Below, one piece after another: positions 42,687 to 53,621 of a stretch of 64,000 nucleotides of DNA (position 1 is its first letter; the number at the start of each line of letters is the position of its first letter). The DNA is from Macquaria australasica. Taxonomy: Eukaryota; Chordata; Actinopteri; Centrarchiformes; Percichthyidae. The DNA is taken from NCBI GenBank assembly GCA_005408345.1, contig SEMN01000001.1, positions 682,001-746,000 on the forward strand, read 5' to 3'. The position numbers were made by a program, and so were the translations under genes. The notes beneath the pieces were generated by a model. It did no database searches and was not told where the DNA came from. It was given only the letters and a program-made list of their open reading frames with translations.

Positions 42687-44547
42687 GCACACGAGACTGT
42701 TTAAAACAAATAGATTTAATATTCCTTTATAAATTAAAGAGAGGCAGTGACCATCTCTGAATATACTTGACATTTATAATACTACACCGTTGGTCCACCA
42801 CCTAAAAATAATTAAAAGAGAATATTACCATATATGCTTTTATTATCCCGCATTATTATCCCGCTGTAAGCAAATACTAATCCACCACCAATCCCCTGGC
42901 TCATTTATAAGCTGGAGGAATAAGAGAAAATATATGTGTTCTCTAGACGCCGTCACCTGAGCTGCATGAGAGTTAGCTGAGATTGGCTGTGAATCAATGC
43001 TATTACATTTATTATTTATAGAATCACTGGAGCACGACATTTATTAACAAAGAAATATGAAAGGAGCCAATCGGTCGCTGTTTTAGATGATGCCACTGTA
43101 TGTACATATGTTATCATGTAGCCTATTTCACACATCGTTTTGTTCAGTCACACACACAATCATTTTGTTTTCTCAACCATGCAATACTTCATGCATTTCT
43201 TATTTTTATTGACACACACTCTGGGTTGATTTGGAGAGAACACACATACCAGCCTCAGAGATGCTATTAAGATTACGAGACGTTGATACCCAGAGATCCT
43301 TTCATCATTTAATTATTCTATTATTTATTTAATAATTACACTATTCATTTGTTTGGTTGCTTATGAGCCTCTTAACAAACACATGCATCAGGGGTATCTG
43401 ACTCATATAACTGATTAAATACAGCACTTTAGGTAATGTGATTTTTCTTTTTTTTTACTCATGCAACTCAACGATAGTTTTGACCTCTCATTTTAACTCA
43501 CTATACCTGCCCTGCAGTTATGAAAGACAGCGTGTGGAAATATACAGATTCACTTATGAGATTCTGATATTACTCTCAATGTACATTATGTACCTTGTAA
43601 ATATTACCAAAACAGTGCTTTTAGCAGTGCTTCACATAGAATTAAGCCCACTTTACACCTGGTATTAACATGTGATATGAATTTTCAGACTTCATGTGCT
43701 GAAAGGCTTAGAGAATTATGTGGAAAGTACAGAATCACTCACCCAAGACGTGTACACGTGGTTGCCTCTGATAACGCAGCGTAAATGCTTCTGTGTTCCC
43801 AGTACACACACAACAATGGGAACGTAATTGGAATTAAAACTCCATGTTAAACAACTTTGAAACACAGGTGGTAGGCAACTAGTATTTAAGGATTAACGTA
43901 TTCATAGTGGCGTTTCAGGACAAGCCAGACTAGATGTCTGCTGTCAGAATTACAGTTAGTAATGGAAACAGCTGCTCTAACCGGCCTTCATCTCACACTT
44001 ATATATCTTCTGGTAAACATGACTACTTGTGTTTGATTTGAAAAGGGTAAAAAAAAAATGCCTTTTACAAAACACTCTCCTTGTGGTGTAGAGAGAAAAA
44101 ATGCACATCTTACTCAAGGCTGTAAACAGCAAACAATATACATAGCAAACTGTTTTTGGACTTCTGAAGGACCAGGTGTAAATGCAAATCATCCACATCA
44201 CATACCGTAATGAAGATGTAACACTGTGAAGGCCTTTTAAGAAAGATAGCACTGTGCACAGTCAGGAAATTCAAGGGAAGACTGTTATGTTTTGAATAGC
44301 TTTTGTTGTGCAAATGAAAAATCTGCTTGCTCCAACGAGAGAAAATGGATTGTTGCAAGAAGAACTGTAGAGAATGTTATACTGAAAGGTACTACACAGA
44401 TGAACTCTTTGGAAGTACTGTAAAAAAACATCACTAATAGCCACATACCAACTGACAGGTCTTAACATGGTCATGGTCAGGCTTAGTGTCACATAATGTA
44501 TCCATGTCTCACAGTATGGTTTGTATTCATCCTCTTTACCCATTAAG
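42687..44547. other. fat3 3' untranslated region and start of intergenic sequence
   Basis: AT-rich, with no further exon or splice-compatible coding block after the stop codon. The extent of the 3' UTR is uncertain. An A-run occurs at 44049-44057. Confidence 0.5.
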
Positions 44548-44760
44548 GTGGGTTGCTGAAGCGTGTCCCAGCTTGCACCGGGCAACAGGCAGAGAAACAT
44601 CCCGGACAGGTCAGACAAAAAACAACAAAAAAACAACCCAAAAACATTCACAGCTGTGGGCACTTTACAGTTTCCAGTTCACCTGACCTGCATGACTGTG
44701 GACTGTTGAAGGGAGCCCACAGGAATACTGTGAGAACGTGCAAACTCAACACAGGATCAG
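44548..44760 (+). mobile_element. Decayed LINE-tail repeat
   Basis: The text runs GGTTGCTGAAGCGTGTCCCA, GGGCAACAGGCAGAG, CATCCCGGACAGGTC, TTCACCTGACCTGCATGACT, GTGGACTGTTG and GAGAACGTGCAAACTCAACA. These follow, with many changes, a very common teleost repeat that I remember with GGCGAGAGGCGGGGTACACC, then CCTGGACAGGTCGCC and GAGAACATGCAAACTCCACA. It is an old, diverged copy. Confidence 0.65.
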
Positions 44761-45277
44761 CAGCTTCCAGAGGCTGAAATTTAAACCTACACGAGACACC
44801 TTTGCTGTCATGTTTTACTACTGCCATCCATTGCAGTTGAATCATCTTGCAAAGTACCTTTCAAGTCTGCCGGATTTTAAGTTATTTCAGGTCGGTGACG
44901 TGCTGAAGCACAATGTTTATGTACCAGTGTGGATGTCTGAGTGACTGCACATTACAGGGACTTGAAGAATGTGCTCCAATCAAGCACATTCATGCTTTAC
45001 TGGAAAGAAACGGCATTCGTGTTAAGGGTGAATATATGTGGTAGCAGGTGAGCTATATCTCAACGCTGACTACATGAGATAAATAATTCCCATAAAATAT
45101 TTAATCCTATCAAGTCAGTCTTGTCACGCCTTTTATATGTTTTTTTCTTTCCTTCCCAAGTGGAATCTGGCAGATTCATTTAGCAGAGCTTAAAGTCATC
45201 GATGTCCTGGGGGAGACATGAAGGCGTGAGAATGTCTTCTGGAATGTTAAGTATATGAACTGTATGATCAGTCAAAC

Positions 45278-45283
45278 AATAAA
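45278..45283 (+). terminator. Candidate polyadenylation signal AATAAA for fat3
   Basis: Canonical AATAAA 2.6 kb after the fat3 stop, followed by a T-rich stretch. Variant ATTAAA hexamers lie nearer, for example at 42733-42738, only about 50 bp after the stop. The true 3' end cannot be chosen from sequence alone. Confidence 0.25.
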
Positions 45284-46155
45284 TTTTATTTTGAAATCAT
45301 CTGAGATTATTTAAAAAGGGTGTTGTGATAGACTGCTTTGGCTGTATACACTGTCAACAGCTGAGCAGATTTCAGCGTAATCTTCTCAATATGCCCTTTT
45401 GTTTACCTCAGGAACTGATTTCTTTGCTGACTTGAATAGATGTATCCGGTTTATTGTGTGGTTCCTGTGAGTTTGAGTTTATTTCCATACTGACCCAGTG
45501 CTGTGATCAAATTATGCAGACTGCATCTCTAAAAACACGTATAGCTGTGATTAGATAATACCTTTGCTGTCTGCTGAGAAATTTGTCATGAGTCTTGTAC
45601 ACCCGCCATCAGCCACGCATGAAAAATGAAAACCACTTTCCACAGCCTCAGTATGTATTTGATTAATGGAACATGCACCTCTGCACAAGAACTTAAGGTA
45701 ACTTTAATTACTGAATGTTACAAGGTCTGCTGCCAGCTAGTAAGGTGACATTTCTTAATCGCTTCATTTATGTCCTCAAAAGGTGACCAGTCATTAATTC
45801 TTGATTGGTGACAAAAGGATGAAGGCAGGTGATGGTCAGTGTGCGCCATGTCTCACTCCATCTGTAGCTAACAAGGAGAAGCACCGAGTAACCTTTGTGG
45901 TTTTGGATTATTCCTCCACCCCCCGTGGAGTTGACACAAACTTTGTCCTTGTTATCATCTAACCCTCCTTGTATACACACCACCAGGCTGACTGTCTGCC
46001 AGAGCATTCCCGTGGCAACCAAACATCCCCCTGATCATGTTTGTGTTTCATTTTCACTGTCACATGCAACACATTTTTGCCAATTAAGGGGCAAGGAGGT
46101 ATATGAGGAGGTGGTGTTTGTCCCTGTATGCTGCTCAATATGCCCTGCTTTGATG

Positions 46156-46200
46156 CAGCATATTATTTGTTTCGCCCACTCCAAAACAAATAATATGTTG
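46156..46200. other. 17-bp-stem hairpin
   Basis: 46156-46172 pairs with 46184-46200 (core CATATTATTTGTTT against AAACAAATAATATG, one G-T pair further out) around an 11-nt loop. It could be the remnant of an inverted-repeat element or a structured RNA. Function unknown. Confidence 0.6.
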
Positions 46201-48210
46201 GAATTGTGTATGCATGCACTGAGATATGTCAGGATTCAGCGGTAGCATGCATGCCTGAGTGGTTTGGGAGAAAAAAAACGTGACTGAAAATTATTTATAT
46301 AAATTTCAAGAATCTGTCATTACATCCTTTATTACTATTTGCAAAGTGTACATTTTAAGATAGCCAATAGCTGCAGCAATGGCTGCATTTTCAAGACGGC
46401 AATCATTTTGTCAGAGTAAATGTTGCATTTTTTGAACAGTGGATATCATTTTTGAGCGAAACACTTCATATATCTTTTAGTGCATGCCAGTTTGTGTCAG
46501 TGCAATAGATGGAAATAGCTCATAGTCAAATGTTGGCTGGCTTGTTCCAGTTCTATTCTCTCTCCCTGCAGGAACCATGAACCACAAAAGACACAAACAG
46601 GTACAAGGCAGAACTCGAGGGAGAGGAATTTCTATTTTTCTCAGCCCAGGAAAGATTCATGCATTGCTGTGTAAAATGCACATAAAACTTGATGAAATTT
46701 GTCACTGCAGGAGACATTCTAAAACTCCTATTACCGACTTTACAGCCTAAAAATAATCAGCTTGTTTTGCTCCCCAATGTGATCACAACACCTGAATTTA
46801 TGTTTCCTCTATTACCCCTGCCTGTCACAACAAGGCAACACAGAAAATGAGATTTTATCAATTAGCATAATATGCTAAAGATGTCTCAAGCGATAACAGC
46901 CAGAGGTCTCTAAAAGGTGCAGGTGGCACGCCAGCTTTCTCTGAATCCACCCATTTATTTATGTTTTTATTTTGTGGTGATCCTGCCTACATTTTGGGTT
47001 TTTAGAGGGAGGAAGAGTCATTACCCACAGCACAAGCATCCTTACGGGCAAAACCTTACATAACATTACCTCTGCCTGCGTGGTACACACAGAATCAACA
47101 ACAAAAATTTAAACAACACACCACAGGTAGAAATAGTCCTGCTGTCTGGTCAGAGGGAGGGGAAAAACTATAAGCAATTTATTCACCCAGATTCACAGTT
47201 TATTCAATTATTCTGACAATAATTATGCAACATGTCCTAATAACTTACACATTCTGGCACACTCTTTTGATGACCATCCTGCTTGTTTAAAGTATTCCAA
47301 GTGTGCTGGCTGTCTTAGTGACAGGCACAGGGTCAAACCAAAGGTAAATATGAGGGCATGTAAGGGAAGAGAGACACAGAGAGAGAGAGAGAGAGCAATA
47401 AACAAAGTGACTTGTGTTTATTCATCATGCATCAGAGGAAACTGATGAGGACCTGCCAGTCCCTTTAGCTCTGCTGGCTTTTCATTGGACCATCTGGCAT
47501 TTACACCATGGAGTCAGCTAAGCCACTTAAAACCTTCTTTCCACCCCCACACCCCCCATTTTTTTCCCCTCCTTCTTCTTCTCTGCGTTTTTCACAATAA
47601 CATTCCTCCAGATCTGGCTGGACACAGCAGGGATGGACAGAAGGATGAAAGGATGTTACATAAAGGAGGAGGGGAATGAAGGATAGATCATGTAAGAAAG
47701 GCGAGAGATGAGTAGAGAAGTGGGAAAAGTAAGAGAGATTACCATACCCCAGTTCCTGCCTATTGAGGGGTAGCTGTGTGGGTGATTATAAATCCACCCT
47801 GTTCTCAGTAACAGCAGGATTACACACCCAGCCAGACCTAATCTATGTGCCTAACATCTGCCTCTGATGACACAAACACATGCACACACACAAACACGCA
47901 GGCACACATGCATGTACAACACTCCCATGACCATAATGGTTACAACTGCAGTGTCCCAAGCAATTTCATCACATGTATTATTCACGAATGCTTTAATCAT
48001 ATCAGTATTAATCAGACACAAGGGGTCACGTCCATGTATGACAATATGAATTCACATAAGAAAGCTGCCCTCAGTCGTGTATGACTGAGCAGTGGAAGCT
48101 GTGCACTAGCCCTATCCCGTCACCCCCCTCCCCCTGCTGTTTTAACAGATTATTACTATGGCAATCCTCTGGCATATGCCTGCAAAACAGCTATGTGTGA
48201 AATGGGGAAG

Positions 48211-48885
48211 TTAAAGGGCAATTCTGGTATTTTTAAACCTGGGCCCTATATTTACATATTTTGGGGTCTAAATGACTAATGGGGACAAAACGTTTCGGAA
48301 TTGGTCCAGTAGATCGCCTAAGCCAGCAGCCACAAAATGGGCTGCAATGGCTGCAACGTAATCCTTGGGGGCAATTGCACCCGTCAAAGTACGTCGACTA
48401 AAACTTGTTTTTGCCAATGAGAGGCTCAGATTGTTATTCTAAGTGTCTGACAACAGACAATACATTAAGCTACGCTTTCTCTTCTCAAACACAACAAACT
48501 CCTCTCTCCAACTCTGACTCACGTTTCCACCATTGCCTTCCTGCAACATCTCACCTCTCGAGAGATTTCAGAGCAAGACTTCAGTTTCTGGTTAAACAAA
48601 AAGGATCTTACTCTTTAACAAAAAGGTCTATCTCTGTAGGGATAATTTCCATAATGTTGCCAGACACATGAATAACAATCTGAGCCTGTCAGTGACAAAA
48701 AACAACATACTTTTACAGGCGCAATTGCCCACAAGGATTACATTGCAGCCATTGCAGCCCATTCCGTGGTTGCTGGCTGAGGCGATCTATTGAACAAACT
48801 CTTTGGAGCCTACCTGTTTGTCATTTAGACCCCAAAATATGTAAAAATAGGGCCCAGGTTTAAAAATACTGGAATTACTCTTTAA
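48211..48885. mobile_element. Inverted-repeat element with TTAA ends (piggyBac-like MITE)
   Basis: The left end TTAAAGGGCAATTCTGGTAT mirrors the right end: inward reading TTAAAGAGTAATTCCAGTAT. Long arms of at least 170 bp agree well, for example TTTTTAAACCTGGGCCCTAT and GGGCTGCAATGGCTGCAA. A further inverted pair lies inside, around GGCTCAGATTGTTATTC (48422 and about 48680). TTAA at both outer edges fits the piggyBac target duplication. No transposase is encoded. Confidence 0.75.
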
Positions 48886-50549
48886 CTGATGATGCCCTTT
48901 ATTGGATTTTCTTGTGAGATGAAGGTGTATAAATGACGTTGGATGCCACAGCTCAACTGGCATTGAACATTATGACATTTGCATGACATTAAAAGACAGT
49001 AATTATCTCGAACTTTCTGGCATTTCTTTGGATGGAAAGATTTTTTTTCTCATGGCCACTTCCTGCAAACTACACAAAGAGCCCAGAAAAAGCTGAATCC
49101 CATTATCCAGAATATGTTTATTTTACCCTCCATAAGTCTTGGCATGAGCTCTGATATGCTGATTTGACAGGGGCCTTCAGTGTTACGCTGTTGGACTTTA
49201 TTACAACGCTCCCCAGTTTGTTCTGATCTTGTAAAGAACTGCTGCCTTAAACAGAGGTGAGACAGAATGATGGATCAACATTCTGCTGAGAAATTTGGCT
49301 GCATCATGAGCCTCAGAGCTCAGCTTGTTATCTCCTTTAGCTCTGAGGAATTGGTACACTGTCACCCTCAAGATTGCTGAGATCTGGTTTTGGTAAGAAG
49401 GAGGTCCGCTCTATATTTTGCTTTGATCATCAGGGGTTTTTATGTTCGCCAGCAGAATAAGCATTTAGATTTGCTGAAGTTGCTACAACTGTAAGGTTCC
49501 TTGTTAAACTGTGCAAGCATGAAAGGCCTGTGGTAATAACCTTTACAGTCCATCTGATGACTCCAATGTAAGAACAATCATAACGCACGAGATTGCAAGA
49601 CAAACACACCTAAAAGGCAAATGGAGAGCACAAACCCCCACCAAAAACAATTCTTGCCTTAAACACCTGAAGACACTATTCCTAATACTAACATTTTAAA
49701 TTAAAATAATTTCTTAACACTGCAGACATACTGCTGGGATTAATAGCTTCTATCCGTGCCCTCTAGTCTTTGTCTCTGTCAGTTTCCTCGTTGTGGCTAT
49801 AAAATGGTAATCTAATGGCAGAAATTCCAAATCCAGATTATACCAAAATCTCTTTAAACATTCCATGGTTTAGGGCCCATTTCCACCAAATTTCATGCAG
49901 TATTTTTGAGCTTTTGCACCTAATTTTAAGAAGTGACAAACCAATTATACAATGGATGTGATTCCCAATAATAATCCAAAGCAATCACTCAACACAAGAA
50001 AATCAACTAGCTTTGTCCCAAATTTTGATATCATTGTGTAATCACTTTGTAAAGGGTTTATCAGTTAGCATTCTAACAGAATATCTTTTCTGCAGTTACA
50101 AATGTTGAGTGATTATCATTGATAAAGGGTCACATGTTTATCGTTTTCAAATAAGCCATCTGCCAAAATGAGTAAGCCATCTGCAAATATAAATGTTATT
50201 TAAAAGGAATATCACAACAATTGATCAAATCTTGTTGGTCCAGATATTCTGCAGCTCCTTTTCAAAAGTGGTCAAACTTTCCACTAGAATTGTCTTCCTT
50301 ATGAATTAAAGAGCTATCTAAAAAGAGCGTCAAGTGTCATGATGGAGAAGGATAAACACCGGCCAATGTGTAAGTTGTTTTTATTAATAGCTTATAACTG
50401 AGAATTAGTAACAGATTTAATTAATTAATAAAGCCATTATATACAACTTAGAAATGTATATAAAGATAATCAGAAGGTAGTACCAAAATTGCTTTTACCT
50501 CTGCTAATTAAAATTTACAATGCCTTACAGTAGTCCACAGCCACCCTAG
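48886..50549. other. Intergenic sequence, no feature seen
   Basis: 1.7 kb of AT-rich sequence between two repeats. No open frame or structured element was recognisable. Confidence 0.5.
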
Positions 50550-50935
50550 CTTTGAGCTAAATGCTAACGTCAGTCATTAGGATTCATCCTTTGGGGACCA
50601 CAAATGTCTGTACAAAAAGTTGTGCCAATCCATCATGTAGATGTTGCGATATTTCACAGGGTAAGTGAAAACGTTGACCTGCTGGTGGCGCTACAGAGCA
50701 AAAAATTTCATGGCAATCCATTCATTAAAAGCCAAAATCCTCAACCTTGTGGCACTAGAGGAAAGGTCAGGGGATCACCAAATTCAGTTGGATTCATCCT
50801 CTGAGGACCATGAATGTCTGTACAAAATTTCATGTCAAGCCATCCAATAGTTGTTGACATATTTCAGTCTGACTCCGGAACAAAATGTTGGATCAATTGA
50901 CCAACAGACCAACATTGCCACTAGCATGGCTTAAT
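50550..50935 (+). repeat. Percomorph interspersed repeat with internal duplication
   Basis: GGATTCATCCTTTGGGGACC with AATGTCTGTACAAAA occurs at 50580 and again, as GGATTCATCCTCTGAGGACC, at 50790. Between them lies GTGAAAACGTTGACCTGCTG with GTGGCGCTA. I recognise the whole unit from memory as a very common percomorph repeat. Confidence 0.65.
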
Positions 50936-53208
50936 ATTATAACAAAGATTGACCCACATGGTTATCAGACATTCCTCACACACCCACAAACCTTTAATAA
51001 ACATATTTTAATAATCCCTGCGTTTCACTTTTATTATAATGAACTGCAGCATTATTACACGCTGCATCCATACTGAATGCTACTCAAGACTGCGACCTCT
51101 TTCTCCTCCAAACCTGTTTGTCATCTCAATAAGTGGTGCTGCAAAAATGTTTTATGTTTTTGTCTGCATCCATGACTCGCAACAAGGAAATAAACACCTA
51201 TAGCATCGGCAGGCTAGTTTTCCCTTGTTTTCTTTACACCCTACTCTCTAGACATTTGTTTTGGTGGCACCATCTGGTGATTTCAACAAAACTCTCTGCG
51301 GAACAATGGCTCTGAGAGTTAGCCAACAAAGACTCATCAATATTAATAAAACCATGTTGTCCTGTAGAGTACAGCAGAAAGAACATGGCCATATGGAGCC
51401 GCTATACGTTACTGGTCCTTGTGGAGGACAGTGTTGGTTCCCCATTTGTTGTGGCCAGTTTGTCAGAACATCATCCATCCACTTACCCATTCCAGTTTTT
51501 ATTCCCACAGCAATATGGTTCACTGCCATAAGGGAGTGCTTAAGATTATTGAAGATTCTTTCAGAGCAGACAAAACCACAATGGCTATAGATTCTGAGAA
51601 GACTGTTAAACATGTCCACATAGTCAGCACAGCATTGTCAGGGCTTTGCAGTTTTCAATTAGCAGATTTATGTTTTGTACCATCAATGCCATTGGTATTC
51701 TCGATGTGTGATATTGTTATGCATTCATTCAGTCCCTGTGCCTGATATTGAGGGTTTTTTTCTTTCTATATTTGTATAAGTGCGTATATGTGTGTGTATA
51801 GGTGTGCGTGCGTGTGTGCCAAGCTTGCTGACCTCACAGCCACAACTGTCTGTCTCCTGGTCATCGCATCACGCCTGTGGAACACAGCACCCTGTTCCCG
51901 CTGCTGTGCTTGAGGGCATCCGCTGCAGCCATACGCCCAGCCGATGAAGAGTTAAACAAGCGAACGGCGCTGGCCTCAATGTGTCACCAGTGGCACTGAC
52001 AGTATTGATGACATATAAATCTACTGGATCTGATGGAGAGTTCGGCTGCACTGTTGCCACCAGTTACCCACGGTAAGGATGAATAGGATTAGACTGCCAC
52101 CTCCACTTGCTCTGATTGCACTGTGCACAAAGTGAATCATAGTCCAGAGTCCAAAAATGGCACCGTGCACCATGCACACACTGCTGAAGGATATTGGTCC
52201 AATCGATAGTTTATTGTGTTTGCAATAGAAAGACTCCCATAATATAGCCTGGCTACAGCTGTTTTTTATTTTTATTATTATTTTTTTGTGTGTGTGAAAA
52301 GGTTAATGCATTAACACACATACTTGGGCCCATTTAACTTCAGACAAAGACCTACAGCGAATAAGATGCCTGATTTTTGTTATGTTTAATTATTGTACTT
52401 TCAAACGGTTCCCTCGCTCATCTGTGACAAATGCTCCACATAAGTCACAGTGCGCTGATTGGACTTCCAGTGCCGAACCACCGCTGTGGCATTGTGCTGA
52501 GATCAAAGACAGATTCAGGGAAGTCACGCTGGGAATGGCTAGGGGAAAATTAAGGGATTTTTTTTGTTTGCACGCACACCTCGGCGTGGTTGTAGGAGAT
52601 GGAGAGAGAAAGTCAAAGACAGTAAGAGGAGAGAGAAAGGGAGAAACACATAAAGCCAAGTCGGAGGTAAAAAATGATGTTTGTGAAGCCCTGCCACCCT
52701 CCGTCCTCACTCTGTGGATTTCTCCACATCCTGCTGTGTGCCTGACTGAGGGGCTTCTCTGTGATATTTACCACAGTGCCGCCTCGCCACTCACAGCGCC
52801 GGTTGCGTCGTAGTTCAGCGCATGGCAAGGGCATCACAAATGGTCAGGGAAGACGATTTGTCCCTCCGTTTGCTCAGGAATAGCAAATTAAATCAGAAGG
52901 ACTCCCGAGGCGGTACAGTGGTTTGACATTTTAGTAAAGGAATAGCCTTTTTTTTCAACGTGGGCGCATGCAGACGGATGAGAGTTAGAGATGCCAGCCA
53001 GCAAGCCAGGGGCACTTGAAGAGGATGAAGACTTGAAATATGAGTCGTCTGGACCTTCTTTTATGAAATATTTTCTAAACGACAAATAATTAACATTTCC
53101 TCACCAGGGAGGAGGTGTGGCACGGTCGCGTGTCCGATCAGCTTTTGGTGGCACATGGATGGATGACTTTTGTGCGAAGGTAAAGAAAGCCAAGAGTCAG
53201 TGCAACTT
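50936..53208. other. Upstream flank of mtnr1b
   Basis: 2.3 kb with no recognisable coding exon. The open frames on both strands at 52382-52813 overlap each other and show no domain. This is the natural place for mtnr1b regulatory sequence. Confidence 0.5.
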
Positions 53209-53225
53209 TATATAAGTCACACGTG
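53209..53225 (+). promoter_or_regulatory. Candidate mtnr1b core promoter: TATA-like box and E-box
   Basis: TATATAAG at 53209-53216 is followed by a perfect E-box CACGTG at 53220-53225. Both lie about 190-200 bp before the chosen start codon. A transcription start near 53240 would give a short 5' leader. CLOCK/BMAL-type factors bind CACGTG, which would suit a melatonin receptor. This is position and motif only. Confidence 0.35.
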
Positions 53226-53413
53226 AGCACCACATGATATCAAGTAACTCACTCTTCGCCTGTGAGTAGCAGACTTGACGTGCGCTCTTGTGGAGCTCAG
53301 AGAGGCACCCAGGCGCGCTCCATGCTTCGTTTACGACACACCGGTACCGGCGGTACCTGCGGGACATAAAGCACAGTTGTGACTTGAAAGCAGCGTTAGG
53401 CTGTGGGCCAGTG

Positions 53414-53621
53414 ATGCCGGACACATTCACGGTCATAAAGAACCGGACAGAGCCACGGCTGGGGCAGCTAGAGCGCACTCTGGCCACGGAGGGGAGCGCC
53501 CGCCCCGCCTGGGTCATAGGAATCCTGGCCAGCGTGTTGATCTTCACCACGGTGGTGGACGTGCTGGGGAATCTGCTGGTGATCATCTCGGTGTTCAGGA
53601 ACCGCAAGCTGAGGAACTCGG
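53414..53621 (+). CDS. mtnr1b: Melatonin receptor type 1B-like, first coding exon
   Basis: This is a seven-transmembrane Gi-coupled receptor for melatonin; only its N-terminus and first helix are here. Start ATG 53414 has G at -3 and gives MPDTFTVIKNRTE. That resembles fish MTNR1B N-termini as I recall them and has an N-glycosylation site (NRT). Helix 1 reads WVIGILASVLIFTTVVDVLG, then NLLVIISVFRNRKLRNSG. The exon ends in phase 1 right after RKLRN, at donor gtaaga (53622). This is the classic single intron position of melatonin receptors. An in-frame ATG at 53288 would add 42 residues and is less likely. Exon 2 is not found up to 64000. Confidence 0.87.

Larger units (their letters stand above)
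44761..48210. other. Intergenic sequence between fat3 and mtnr1b
   Basis: 3.4 kb with a candidate poly-A signal (45278) and a perfect-stem hairpin (46156-46200). No recognisable gene. GA repeats of about eight units lie near 47377-47396. Confidence 0.5.

Noticed and set aside
52382..52813. 143-residue frame upstream of mtnr1b and its antisense partner
   Set aside because: No domain or homology. It lies where the receptor promoter and 5' flank are expected.
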